DNA of 64,000 bases from Ptiloglossa arizonensis (taxonomy: Eukaryota; Arthropoda; Insecta; Hymenoptera; Colletidae): assembly GCF_051014685.1 (NCBI RefSeq), contig NW_027479742.1, positions 1 to 64,000 of the forward strand, read 5' to 3'. Of this stretch, positions 43,762 through 56,330 are shown one piece after another; within the stretch, counting starts at the first letter, position 1; each line of letters starts with the position of its first letter. Made by a program: the position numbers and the translations under genes. The notes under the pieces are model-generated. The model did not search any database. It worked only from the letters and a program-made list of their open reading frames with translations, and was not told the DNA's origin.

Positions 43762-44314
43762 AAGGTATGACCTATAACGTATAACGTATAATGTATATCC
43801 TGTAACGCATAACGTATATCCTATAACGCATAACGCATAGCGTATAACGTATAACGAATAACGTAGAACGTATAACGCATAACGTATAACGTATAACGTA
43901 TAACGTATAACGTATAACGTATAACGTATAACGTATAACGTCTAACGTGTAACGTATAACGTATAACGTATAACGTATAACGTATAAAGTATAACGTAGA
44001 ACGTATAACGTTTAACGTATAACGTATAACGTATAACGTATAACGTATAACGTATAACGTATAACGAATAACGTAGAACGTATAACGCATAACGTATAAC
44101 GTATAACGTATAACGTATAACGTATAACGTATAACGTATAACGTATAACGTCTAACGTGTAACGTATAACGTATAACGTATAACGTATAACGTATAAAGT
44201 ATAACGTAGAACGTATAACGTTTAACGTATAACGTATAACGTATAACGTATAACGTATAACGTATAACGTATAACGTATAACGTATAACATATAACGTAT
44301 GACGTATCACGTAT
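43762..44314. repeat. 553-bp block, copy 7
   Basis: Last copy of the unit first seen at 12,762, with the 553-bp length and the CCTATACCGTACAACG flank. Confidence 0.87.
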
Positions 44315-46600
44315 AAGGTATGACCTATACCGTACAACGTATAACGTATATCCTATAACGCATAACGTATATCCTATAACGCATAACGCATAGCGTATAA
44401 CGTATAACGAACAACGTATAACGTATAACGTATAACGTATAACGTATAACGTATAACGTGTAACGAAGAACGTATAACGAATAACGTAAAACGTATTACG
44501 TATTACATATTTCGTATAACGTATAACGTATAACGTATGACGTATTACATAATACGTATAACGTATAACGTATAACGTATCACGTATAACGTATAACGTA
44601 TGACGTATAACGTATAACGTATAACGTATAACGTATAACGTATTACGTATAACGCATAACGTATAACGTATAACGTGTAACGAAGAACGTATAACGAATA
44701 ACGTATAACGTATATCGTATAACGTATATCGTATAACGTATAACGTATAACGTATAACGTATAACGTATAACGTATAACGTATAACGTATAACGTATAAC
44801 GTATAACGAATAACGTGAAACGAATAACGCATAACGTATAATGCATAACGTATAACGTATAACGTATACCCTATGACGTATAACGTATAACGTATAACGT
44901 ATAACGTATAACGTATATCCTATAACGCTAACGCATAGCGTATAACGTATAACGAATAACGTATAACGTATGACGTGTAACGTATAACGTATAACGTATA
45001 ACGTATAACGTATTACGTATAACGCATAACGTATAACGTATAACGTGTAACGAAGAACGTATAACGAATAACGTATAACGTATACCCTATGACGTATAAC
45101 GTATAACGTATAACGTATAACGTATAACGTATAACGTATAACGTATAACGTATAACGTATAACGTATAACGTATAACGCATAACGTATAACGTATAACGT
45201 ATAACGTATAACGTGTAACGTATACCGTATAACGTATAACGTATATCCTATAACGCATAAAGTATATCCTATAACGCATAACGCATAGCGTATAACGTAT
45301 AACGAATAACGTATAACGTATAACGTATAACGTATTACGTATAACGTATAACGTATAACGTATAACGTATAACGTATAACGTATAACGTATAACGTATAA
45401 CGTATAACGTATAACGTATAACGTATAACGTATAACGTATAACGTATAACGTATAACGTATAACGTATAACGTATAACGTATAACGTATAACGTATAACG
45501 TATAACGTATAACGTATAACGTATAACGTATAACGTATAACGTATAACGTATAACGTATAACGTATAACGTATAACGTATAACGTATAACGTATAACGTA
45601 TTGCGTATAACGCATAGCGTATAACGTATAACGTGTAACGAAGAACGTATAACGAATAACGTATAACGTATAACGTATAACGTATAACGTAAAACGTATA
45701 ACATATAACGTATAACGTGTAACGTATAACGTATAACGTATAACGTATAACGTATAACGTATACCCTATGACGTATAACGTATAACGTATAACGTATAAC
45801 GTATAACGTATAACGTATAACGTATAACGTATAACGTATAAAGTATAACGTAGAACGTATAACGTTTAACGTATAACGTATAACGTATAACGTATAACGT
45901 ATAACGTATAACGTATAACGTATAACATATAACGTATGACGTATCACGTATAAGGTATGACCTATACCGTATAACGTATAACGTATATCCTATAACGCAT
46001 AACGTATATCCTATAACGCATAACGCATAGCGTATAACGTATAACGAACAACGTATAACGTATAACGTATAACGTATAACGTATAACGTATAACGTGTAA
46101 CGAAGAACGTATAACGAATAACGTAAAACGTATTACGTATTACATATTTCGTATAACGTATAACGTATAACGTATAACGTATGACGTATTACATATTACG
46201 TATAACGTATAACGTATCACGTATAACGTATAACGTTTGACGTATATCGTATAACGTATAACGTATAACGTATAACGTATAACGTATTACGTATAACGCA
46301 TAACGTATAACGTATAACGTGTAACGAAGAACGTATAACGAATAACGTATAACGTATAACGTATAACGTATAACGTATAACGTATAACGTATAACGTATA
46401 ACGTATAACGTATAACGAATAACGTGAAACGAATAACGCACAACGTATAACGCATAACGTATAACGTATAACATATACCCTATGACGTATAACGTATAAC
46501 GTATAACGTATAACGTATAACGTATAACGTATAACGTATAACGTATAACGTATAACGTATAACGTATAACGTATAACGTATAACGTATAACGTATAACGT
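44315..46600. repeat. Macro-repeat copy C, shortened
   Basis: Starts with the same marker and flank as copies A and B. The offset to copy B is 9,946 at 44,315 but 8,685 from about 45,087 to 46,455, so about 1,260 bp (180 heptamers) plus one base are missing between 44,880 and 44,930. After about 46,600 the order of variants no longer follows copy B. Confidence 0.78.
44928..44929. other. Unique 1-bp deletion near a 1.26-kb deletion junction
   Basis: AACGCTAACGC stands where AACGCATAACGC is usual. AAGGTATGACC anchors at 44,315 and 45,952 are 1,637 bp apart, one less than 234 heptamers. No other copy in the window carries this lesion. Confidence 0.85.
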
Positions 46601-48610
46601 ATATCCTATAACGCATAACGTATATCCTATAACGCATAACGCATAGAGTATAACGTACAACGAATAACGTATAACGTATAACGTATTACGTATAACGTAT
46701 AACGTATAACGTATAACGTATAACGTATAACGTATAACGTATAACGTATAACGTATAACGTATAACGTATAACGTATAACGTATAACGTATAACGTATAA
46801 CGTATAACGTATAACGTATAACGTATAACGTATAACGTATAACGTATAACGTATAACGTATAACGTATAACGTATAACGTATAACGTATAACGTATAACG
46901 TATAACGTATAACGTATAACGTATAACGTATAACGTATAACGTATAACGTATAACGTATAACGTATAACGTATAACGTATAACGTATAACGTATAACGTA
47001 TAACGTATAACGTATAACTTATAACGTATAACGTATAACGTATAACGTATAACTTGTAACGAAAAACGTGTAACGAATAACGTAAAACGTGAGACGCATT
47101 ACATATTACGTATAACGTATAACGTGTAACGTATAACGTATAACGTATAACGTATAACGAATAACGTAAAACGTATAACGCATAACGTATAACGTATAAC
47201 GTGTAACGAAGAACGTATAACGAATAACGTATAACGTATAACGTGTAACGTATAACGTGTAACGTATAACGTGTAACGTATAACGTATAACGTATAACGT
47301 ATAACGTATAACGTATAACGTATAACGTATAACGCATAACGTATAACGTATAACGTATAACGTATAACATATAACGTATGACGTATCACGTATAAGGTAT
47401 GACCTATACCGTATAACGTATAACGTATATCCTATAACGCATAACGTATATCCTATAACGCATAACGTATAACGTATAACGTGTAACGAAGAACGTATAA
47501 CGAATAACGTATAACGTATATCGTATAACGTATATCGTATAACGTATAACGTATAACGTATAACGTATAACGCATAACGTATAACGTATAACGTATAACG
47601 TATAACGTATAACGTATAACGTATAACGTATAACGAATAACGTGAAACGAATAACGCATAACGTATAACGCATAACGTATAACGTATAACGTATACCCTA
47701 TGACGTATAACGTATAACGTATAACGTATAACGTATAACGTATAACGTATAACGTATAACGTATAACGTATAACGTATAACGTATAACGTATAACGTATA
47801 ACGTATAACGTATAACGTATAACGTATAACGTATAACGTATAACGTATAACGTATAACGTATAACGTATAACGTATAACGTATAACGTATAACGTATAAC
47901 GTATAACGTATAACGTATAACGTATAACGTATAACGTGTAACGTATACCGTATGACGTATATCCTATAACGCATAACGTATATCCTATAACGCATAACGC
48001 ATAGCGTATAACGTATAACGAATAACGTATAACGTATAACGTATAACGTATAACGTATAACGTATAACGTATAACGTATAACGAATAACGTAGAACGTAT
48101 AACTCATGACGTATAACGTACAACGTATAATGTATAACGTATAACGTATAACGTAAAACGTATAACGTACAACGTATAACGTATAACGTATAACGTATAA
48201 CGTATAACGTATAACGTATAACGTATAACGTATAACGTATAACGTATAACGTATAACGTATAACGTATAACGCATAGCGTATAACGTATAACGAATAACG
48301 TATAACGTATAACGTATAACGTATAACGTATAACGTATAACGTATAACGTATAACGTATAACGTATAACGTATAACGAATAACGTATAACGTATATCGTA
48401 TAACGTATATCGTATACCCTATGACGTATAACGTATAACGTATAACGTATAACGTCTAACGTATAACGTATAACGTATAACGTATAACGTATTACGTATA
48501 ACGTATAACGTATAACGTATAACGTATAACGTATAACGTATAACGTATAACGTATAACGTATAACGTATAACATATAACGTATGACGTATCACGTATAAG
48601 GTATGACCTA
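46600..48610. repeat. Transition zone, family A side
   Basis: Contains a pure heptamer run (46,691-47,016). It then has a cluster ACTTGTAACGAAAAACG, GAGACGCATTACATATTACG near 47,040-47,110 that recurs in the B-side transition at about 50,060-50,120. The last two AAGGTATGACC markers of the window follow at 47,394 and 48,598, with trimer and CCCTATGACG clusters between them. Motifs of both families are thus interleaved here. Confidence 0.75.
46691..47016. repeat. Longest uninterrupted pure heptamer run
   Basis: About 46 consecutive ATAACGT units without a single variant, between ATTACG at about 46,685 and ACTTATAACG at 47,017. By eye it is the longest in the window. Other long pure runs are about 42,306-42,600, 39,684-39,971 and 45,338-45,599. 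Confidence 0.85.
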
Positions 48611-50360
48611 TAACGTATAACGTATAATGTATATCCTGTAACGCATAACGTATATCCTATAACGCATAACGCACAGCGTATAACGTATAACGTATAACGT
48701 ATAACGTATAACGTATAACGTATAACGTATAAAGTATAACGTATAACGTATAACGTTTAACGTATAACGTATAACGCATAACGTATAACGCATAACGTGT
48801 AACGAAGAACGTATAACGAAGAACGTATAACGAATAACGTATAACGTATATCGTATAACGTATATCGTATAACGTATAACGTATAACGTATAACGTATAA
48901 CGTATAACGTATAACGTATAACGTATAACATATAATGTGTAACGTAAAACGTATAACGTATAACGTATAACGTATAAGGTATAACGTATAACGTATAACG
49001 TATAACGTATAACGTATAACGTATAACGTATAACGTATAACGTATAACGTATAACGTATAACGTATAACGTATAACGTATAACGTATAACGTATAACGTA
49101 TAACGTATAACGTATTACATATTACGTGTAACGTATAACGTATCACGTATAACGTATAACGTATAACGTATAACGTATAACGTATAACGTATAACGTATA
49201 ACGTATAACGTATAACGTATAACGTATAACGTATAACGTATAACGCATAACGTATAACGCATAACGTGTAACGAAGAACGTATAACGAAGAACGTATAAC
49301 GAATAACGTATAACGTATATCGTATAACGTATATCGTATAACGTATAACGTATAACGTATAACGTATAACGTATAACGTATAACGTATAACGTATAACAT
49401 ATAATGTGTAACGTAAAACGTATAACGTATAACGTATAACGTATAAGGTATAACGTATAACGTATAACGTATAACGTATAACGTATAACGTATAACGTAT
49501 AACGTATAACGTATAACGTATAACGTATAACGTATAACGTATAACGTATAACGTATAACGTATAACGTATAACGTATAACGTATAACGTATAACGTATAA
49601 CGTATAACGTATAACGTGTAACGTATAACGTGTAACGTATAACGTACAACGTATAACGTATAACGTATAAAGTATAACGTATAACGTATAACGTATAACG
49701 TATAACGTATGACGTATAACGTATAACGTATAACGTATAACATATAACGTGTAACGTAAAACGTATAACGTATAACGTATAACGTATAACGTATAACGTA
49801 TAACGTATAACGTATAGCGTATAACGTATAACGTATAACGTATAACGTATACCGTATAACGTATAACGTATAACGTATAACGTATAACGTATCACGAATA
49901 ACGTAAAACGTATAACGCATAACGTATACCGTATAACGTGTAACGAAGAACGTATAACGAATAACGTAAAACGTATTACGTATTACATATTTCGTATAAG
50001 GTATAACGTGGATCCTATAACTTATGACGCATAACTTATAACGTATAACGTATAACGTATAACTTGTAACGAAAAACGTATAACGAATAACGTAAAACGT
50101 ATGACGCATTACATGTTACGTATAACGTATAACGTGTAACGTATAACGTATAACGTATAACGAATAACGTAAAACGTATAACGCATAACGTATAACGTAT
50201 AACGTGTAACGAAGAACGTATAACGAGTAACGTATAACGTATATCGTATAACGTATATCGTATAACGTATAACGTATAATGTATAACGTATAACGTATGA
50301 CGTATAACGTATAACGTATAACGTATAACGTATAACGTATAACGTATAACGTATAACGTA
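48610..50360. repeat. Transition zone, family B side, with 469-bp tandem duplication
   Basis: A cluster GCATAACGTGTAACGAAG, a second GAAGAACG, CGAATAACG, two TATCG units and ACATATAATGTGTAACG occurs at about 48,776-48,950 and again 469 bp (67 heptamers) on, at about 49,245-49,420. After it come GTGTAACG variants (49,615-49,635), the ATTACATATTTCG marker (about 49,985), a GGATCC-containing heptamer (50,010-50,015) and the ACTTGTAACGAAAAACG cluster. No AAGGTATGACC is present. Confidence 0.78.
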
Positions 50361-52340
50361 TAACGCATAACGTATAACGTATAACGTGCAACGAAGAACG
50401 TATAACGAATAACGTATAACGTATATCGTATAACGTATATCGTATAACGTATAACGTATAACGTATAACGTATAACGTATAACGTATAACGTATAACGTA
50501 TAACGTATAACGTATAACGTATAACGTATAACGTATAACGTATAACGTATAACGCATAACGTATAACGTATAACGTGCAACGAAGAACGTATAACGAATA
50601 ACGTATAACGTATATCGTATAACGTATATCGTATAACGTATAACGTATAACGTATAACGTATAACGTATAACGTATAACGTATAACGTATAACGTATAAC
50701 GTATAACGTATAACGTATAACGTATAACGTATAACGTATAACGTATAACGTATAACGTATAACGCATAACGTATAACGTATAACGTGCAACGAAGAACGT
50801 ATAACGAATAACGTATAACGTATATCGTATAACGTATATCGTATAACGTATAACGTATAACGTATAACGTATAACGTATAACGTATAACGTATAACGTAT
50901 AACGTATAACGTATAACGTATAACGTATAACGTATAACGTATAACGTATAACGTATAATGTCAAACGTATAACGTAGAACGTATAACGTATAACGTATAA
51001 CGTATAACGTATAACGTATAACGTATAACGTATAACGTATAACGTATAACGTATAACGTATAACGTATAACGTATAACGTATAACGTATAACGTATAACG
51101 TATAAAGTATAACGTATAACGTATAACGCATAACGTATAACGTATAACGTGCAACGAGGAACGTATAACGAATAACGTATAACGTATAACGTATAACGTA
51201 TATCGTATAACGTATAACGTATAACGTATAACGTATAACGTATAACGTGTAACGTATAACGTATAACGTATAACGTATAACGTATAACGTATAACGTATA
51301 ACGTATAACGTATAGCATGTAACGTATAACGCATAACGTATAACGTATAACGTATAACGTATAACGTATAACGTATAACGTATAACGTATAACGTATAAC
51401 GTACAACGTATAACGTACAACGTATAACGTATAACGTATAACGTATAACGTATAACGTGTAACGTATAACGTATAACGTATAACATATAGCATGTAACGT
51501 CTAACGTATAACGTATAACGTATAACGTATAACGTATAACGTATAACGTAAAACGTATAACGTATAACGTATAACGTATAACGTATAACGTATAACGTAT
51601 AACGTATAACGTATAACGTATAACGTATAACGTATAACGTATAGCCTATAACGTATAACGTATAACGTATAACGTACAACGTATAACGTATCACGTATAA
51701 CGTATTACGAATAACGTGTAACCTATAACGTATGACGTATAACGTATAACGTATAACGTATAACGTATAACGTATAACGTATAACGTATAACGTATAACG
51801 TATAACGTGTAACGTATAACGTATAACGTATAACGTATAACGTATAACGTATAACGTATAACGTATAACGTATAGCATGTAACGTATAACGCATAACGTA
51901 TAACGTATAACGTATAACGTATAACGTATAACGTATAACGTATAACGTATAACGTACAACGTATAACGTACAACGTATAACGTATAACGTATAACGTATA
52001 ACGTATAACGTGTAACGTATAACGTATAACGTATAACATATAGCATGTAACGTCTAACGTATAACGTATAACGTATAACGTATAACGTATAACGTATAAC
52101 GTATAACGTATAACGAATAACGTATAACGTATAACGTATAACGTATAACGTATAACGTATAGCCTATAACGTATAACGTATAACGTATAACGTATAACGT
52201 ATAACGTATAACGTATAACGTATATCGAATGACGTACAACGTATAACGTATCACGCATAACGTAAAACGAATAACGTGTAACGTATAACGTATGACGTAT
52301 AACGTATAACGTATAGCCTATAACGTATAATGTCAAACGT
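50360..52340. repeat. Family B higher-order unit, copy 1 (~2.0 kb)
   Basis: The order of markers is: a triplet of sub-repeats each with GTGCAACGAAGAACG and two TATCG units (GCAACG at 50,388, 50,577, 50,787; spacing 189 and 210 bp); AATGTCAAACG (G at 50,960); GTGCAACGAGG (51,151); TAGCATGTAACG (about 51,314); TAGCATGTAACGTCTAACG (about 51,487); TAGCCTATAACG (about 51,643); the TATCACG, TATTACG, GAATAACG series; two more TAGCATG sites; TAGCCTATAACG; TATCGAATGACG (about 52,222); and AATGTCAAACG (52,332). The same order recurs at 53,110 and 60,760. Confidence 0.88.
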
Positions 52341-53110
52341 ATAACGTAGAACGTATAACGTATAACGTATAACGTATAACGTATAACGTATAACGTATAA
52401 CGTATAACGTATAACGTATAACGTATAACGTATAACGTATAACGTATAACGTATAACGTATAACGTATAGCATGTAACGTATAACGTATAACGTATAACG
52501 TATAACGTGTAACGTATAACATATAACGTATAACGTATAACGTATAACGTATAACGTATAACGTATAACGTATAGCATGTAACGTATAACGCATAACGTA
52601 TAACGTATAACGTATAACGTATAACGTATAACGTATAACGTATAACGTATAACGTATAACGTACAACGTATAACGTACAACGTATAACGTACAACGTATA
52701 ACGTATAACGTATAACGTATAACGTATAGCCTATAACGTATAACGTATAACGTATAACGTATAACGTATAACGTATAACGTATAACGCATAACGTATAAC
52801 GTATAACGTGCAACGAGGAACGTATAACGAATAACGTATAACGTATAACGTATAACGTATAACGTATAACGTATAACGTATAACGTATAACGTATAACGT
52901 ATAACGTATAACGTACAACGTATAACGTACAACGTATAACGTATAACGTATATCGAATGACGTACAACGTATAACGTATAACGTATAACGTATCACGTAT
53001 AACGTATAACGTATAACGTATAACGTATAACGTATAACGTATAACGTATAACGTATAACGTATAACGTATAACGTATAACGTATAACGTATAACGTATAA
53101 CGTATAACGT
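52340..53110. repeat. Family B spacer between units 1 and 2
   Basis: Heptamer array with TAGCATGTAACG (about 52,470 and 52,574), an isolated GTGCAACGAGG (about 52,808) and TATCGAATGACG (about 52,952). It uses family B markers in an order unlike the 2.0-kb unit and may be the remnant of a rearranged unit. Confidence 0.7.
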
Positions 53111-55175
53111 ATAACGCATAACGTATAACGTATAACGTGCAACGAAGAACGTATAACGAATAACGTATAACGTATATCGTATAACGTATATCGTATAACG
53201 TATAACGTATAACGTATAACGTATAACGTATAACGTATAACGTATAACGTATAACGTATAACGTATAACGTATAACGTATAACGTATAACGCATAACGTA
53301 TAACGTATAACGTGCAACGAAGAACGTATAACGAATAACGTATAACGTATATCGTATAACGTATATCGTATAACGTATAACGTATAACGTATAACGTATA
53401 ACGTATAACGTATAACGTATAACGTATAACGTATAACGTATAACGTATAACGTATAACGTATAACGTATAACGTATAACGTATAACGTATAACGTATAAC
53501 GCATAACGTATAACGTATAACGTGCAACGAAGAACGTATAACGAATAACGTATAACGTATATCGTATAACGTATATCGTATAACGTATAACGTATAACGT
53601 ATAACGTATAACGTATAACGTATAACGTATAACGTATAACGTATAACGTATAACGTATAACGTATAACGTATAACGTATAACGTATAATGTCAAACGTAT
53701 AACGTAGAACGTATAACGTATAACGTATAACGTATAACGTATAACGTATAACGTATAACGTATAACGTATAACGTATAACGTATAACGTATAACGTATAA
53801 CGTATAACGTATAACGTATAACGTATAACGTATAACGTATAAAGTATAACGTATAACGTATAACGCATAACGTATAACGTATAACGTGCAACGAGGAACG
53901 TATAACGAATAACGTATAACGTATAACGTATAACGTATATCGTATAACGTATAACGTATAACGTATAACGTATAACGTATAACGTGTAACGTATAACGTA
54001 TAACGTATAACGTATAACGTATAACGTATAACGTATAACGTATAACGTATAGCATGTAACGTATAACGCATAACGTATAACGTATAACGTATAACGTATA
54101 ACGTATAACGTATAACGTATAACGTATAACGTATAACGTACAACGTATAACGTACAACGTATAACGTATAACGTATAACGTATAACGTATAACGTGTAAC
54201 GTATAACGTATAACGTATAACATATAGCATGTAACGTCTAACGTATAACGTATAACGTATAACGTATAACGTATAACGTATAACGTAAAACGTATAACGT
54301 ATAACGTATAACGTATAACGTATAACGTATAACGTATAACGTATAACGTATAACGTATAACGTATAACGTATAACGTATAACGTATAACGTATAGCCTAT
54401 AACGTATAACGTATAACGTATAACGTACAACGTATAACGTATCACGTATAACGTATTACGAATAACGTGTAACCTATAACGTATGACGTATAACGTATAA
54501 CGTATAACGTATAACGTATAACGTATAACGTATAACGTATAACGTATAACGTATAACGTATAACGTATAACGTATAACGTATAACGTATAACGTATAACG
54601 TATAACGTATAACGTATAACGTATAACGTATAACGTATAACGTGTAACGTATAACGTATAACGTATAACGTATAACGTATAACGTATAACGTATAACGTA
54701 TAACGTATAGCATGTAACGTATAACGCATAACGTATAACGTATAACGTATAACGTATAACGTATAACGTATAACGTATAACGTATAACGTACAACGTATA
54801 ACGTACAACGTATAACGTATAACGTATAACGTATAACGTATAACGTGTAACGTATAACGTATAACGTATAACATATAGCATGTAACGTCTAACGTATAAC
54901 GTATAACGTATAACGTATAACGTATAACGTATAACGTATAACGTATAACGAATAACGTATAACGTATAACGTATAACGTATAACGTATAACGTATAGCCT
55001 ATAACGTATAACGTATAACGTATAACGTATAACGTATAACGTATAACGTATAACGTATATCGAATGACGTACAACGTATAACGTATCACGCATAACGTAA
55101 AACGAATAACGTGTAACGTATAACGTATGACGTATAACGTATAACGTATAGCCTATAACGTATAATGTCAAACGT
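53110..55175. repeat. Family B higher-order unit, copy 2
   Basis: Same marker order as copy 1. Triplet at 53,139, 53,314 and 53,524 (spacing 175 and 210 bp), AATGTCAAACG at 53,690, GTGCAACGAGG near 53,889, TAGCATG sites, TATCGAATGACG near 55,057 and AATGTCAAACG at 55,167. The offset from copy 1 grows from 2,751 bp at the triplet to 2,835 bp at the end, always a multiple of seven, so this copy gained 12 heptamers. Part of the gain is a longer plain run at 54,489-54,640. Confidence 0.87.
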
Positions 55176-56330
55176 ATAACGTAGAACGTATAACGTATAA
55201 CGTATAACGTATAACGTATAACGTATAACGTATAACGTATAACGTATAACGTATAACGTATAACGTATAACGTATAACGTATAGCATGTAACGTATAACG
55301 TATAACGTATAACGTATAACGTGTAACGTATAACATATAACGTATAACGTATAACGTATAACGTATAACGTATAACGTATAACGTATAACGTATAGCATG
55401 TAACGTATAACGCATAACGTATAACGTATAACGTATAACGTATAACGTATAACGTATAACGTATAACGTATAACGTATAACGTACAACGTATAACGTACA
55501 ACGTATAACGTACAACGTATAACGTATAACGTATAACGTATAACGTATAGCCTATAACGTATAACGTATAACGTATAACGTATAACGTATAACGTATAAC
55601 GTATAACGTATAACGTACAACGTATAACGTACAACGTATAACGTATAACGTATAACGTATAACGTATAACGTGTAACGTATAACGTATAACGTATAACAT
55701 ATAGCATGTAACGTCTAACGTATAACGTATAACGTATAACGTATAACGTATAACGTATAACGTAAAACGTATAACGTATAACGTATAACGTATAACGTAT
55801 AACGTATAACGTATAACGTATAACGTATAACGTATAACGTATAACGTATAACGTATAGCCTATAACGTATAATGTCAAACGTATAACGTAGAACGTATAA
55901 CGTATAACGTATAACGTATAACGTATAACGTATAGCGTATAACGTATAACGTATAACGTATAACGTATAACGTATAACGTATAACGTATAACGTATAACG
56001 TATAACGTATAAAGTATAACGTATAACGTATAACGCATAACGTATAACGTATAACGTGCAACGAGGAACGTATAACGAATAACGTATAACGTATAACGTA
56101 TAACGTATATCGTATAACGTATAACGTATAACGTATAACGTATAACGTATAACGTGTAACGTATAACGTATAACGTATAACGTATAACGTATAACGTTTA
56201 ACGTATAACGTATAATGTCAAACGTATAACGTAGAACGTATAACGTATAACGTATAACGTATAACGTATAACGTATAACGTATAACGTATAACGTATAAC
56301 GTATAACGTATAACGTATAACGTATAACGT
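55175..56330. repeat. Family B composite of partial units
   Basis: Carries further AATGTCAAACG markers at 55,874 and 56,217 (spacing 707 and 343 bp, multiples of seven), TAGCATG sites near 55,284, 55,395 and 55,704, and GTGCAACGAGG near 56,058. These are pieces of the 2.0-kb unit in altered order, without the triplet. Confidence 0.72.

Larger units (their letters stand above)
34369..44314. repeat. 9.9-kb macro-repeat, copy B
   Basis: This copy is 9,946 bp to the next equivalent marker, one less than 1,421 heptamers because of the 1-bp deletion at 42,012. Compared with copy A it lacks 462 bp between 34,369 and 35,468, and has about 500 bp more between about 42,660 and 43,170. There, extra partial copies of the GTACAACG / AATGTAAAACG sub-block were inserted. 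It supplies the clean counterpart of indel-rich patch 2. Confidence 0.8.

Noticed and set aside
48776..49720. Transposon or insertion sequence at the family boundary
   Set aside because: The distinct look comes from a 469-bp duplication of heptamer variants; there are no terminal inverted repeats, target duplications or non-satellite sequence.
50036..55501. A 1,821-codon open frame on the minus strand, and many shorter ones such as 39,415-41,436 and 59,922-62,750
   Set aside because: The open frames follow directly from the stop-free reverse-complement heptamer; three frames give the same TLYVIRY cycle, overlapping frames are open at once, starts arise only from chance CAT variants, and there are no gene signals around them. 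No coding sequence is annotated.
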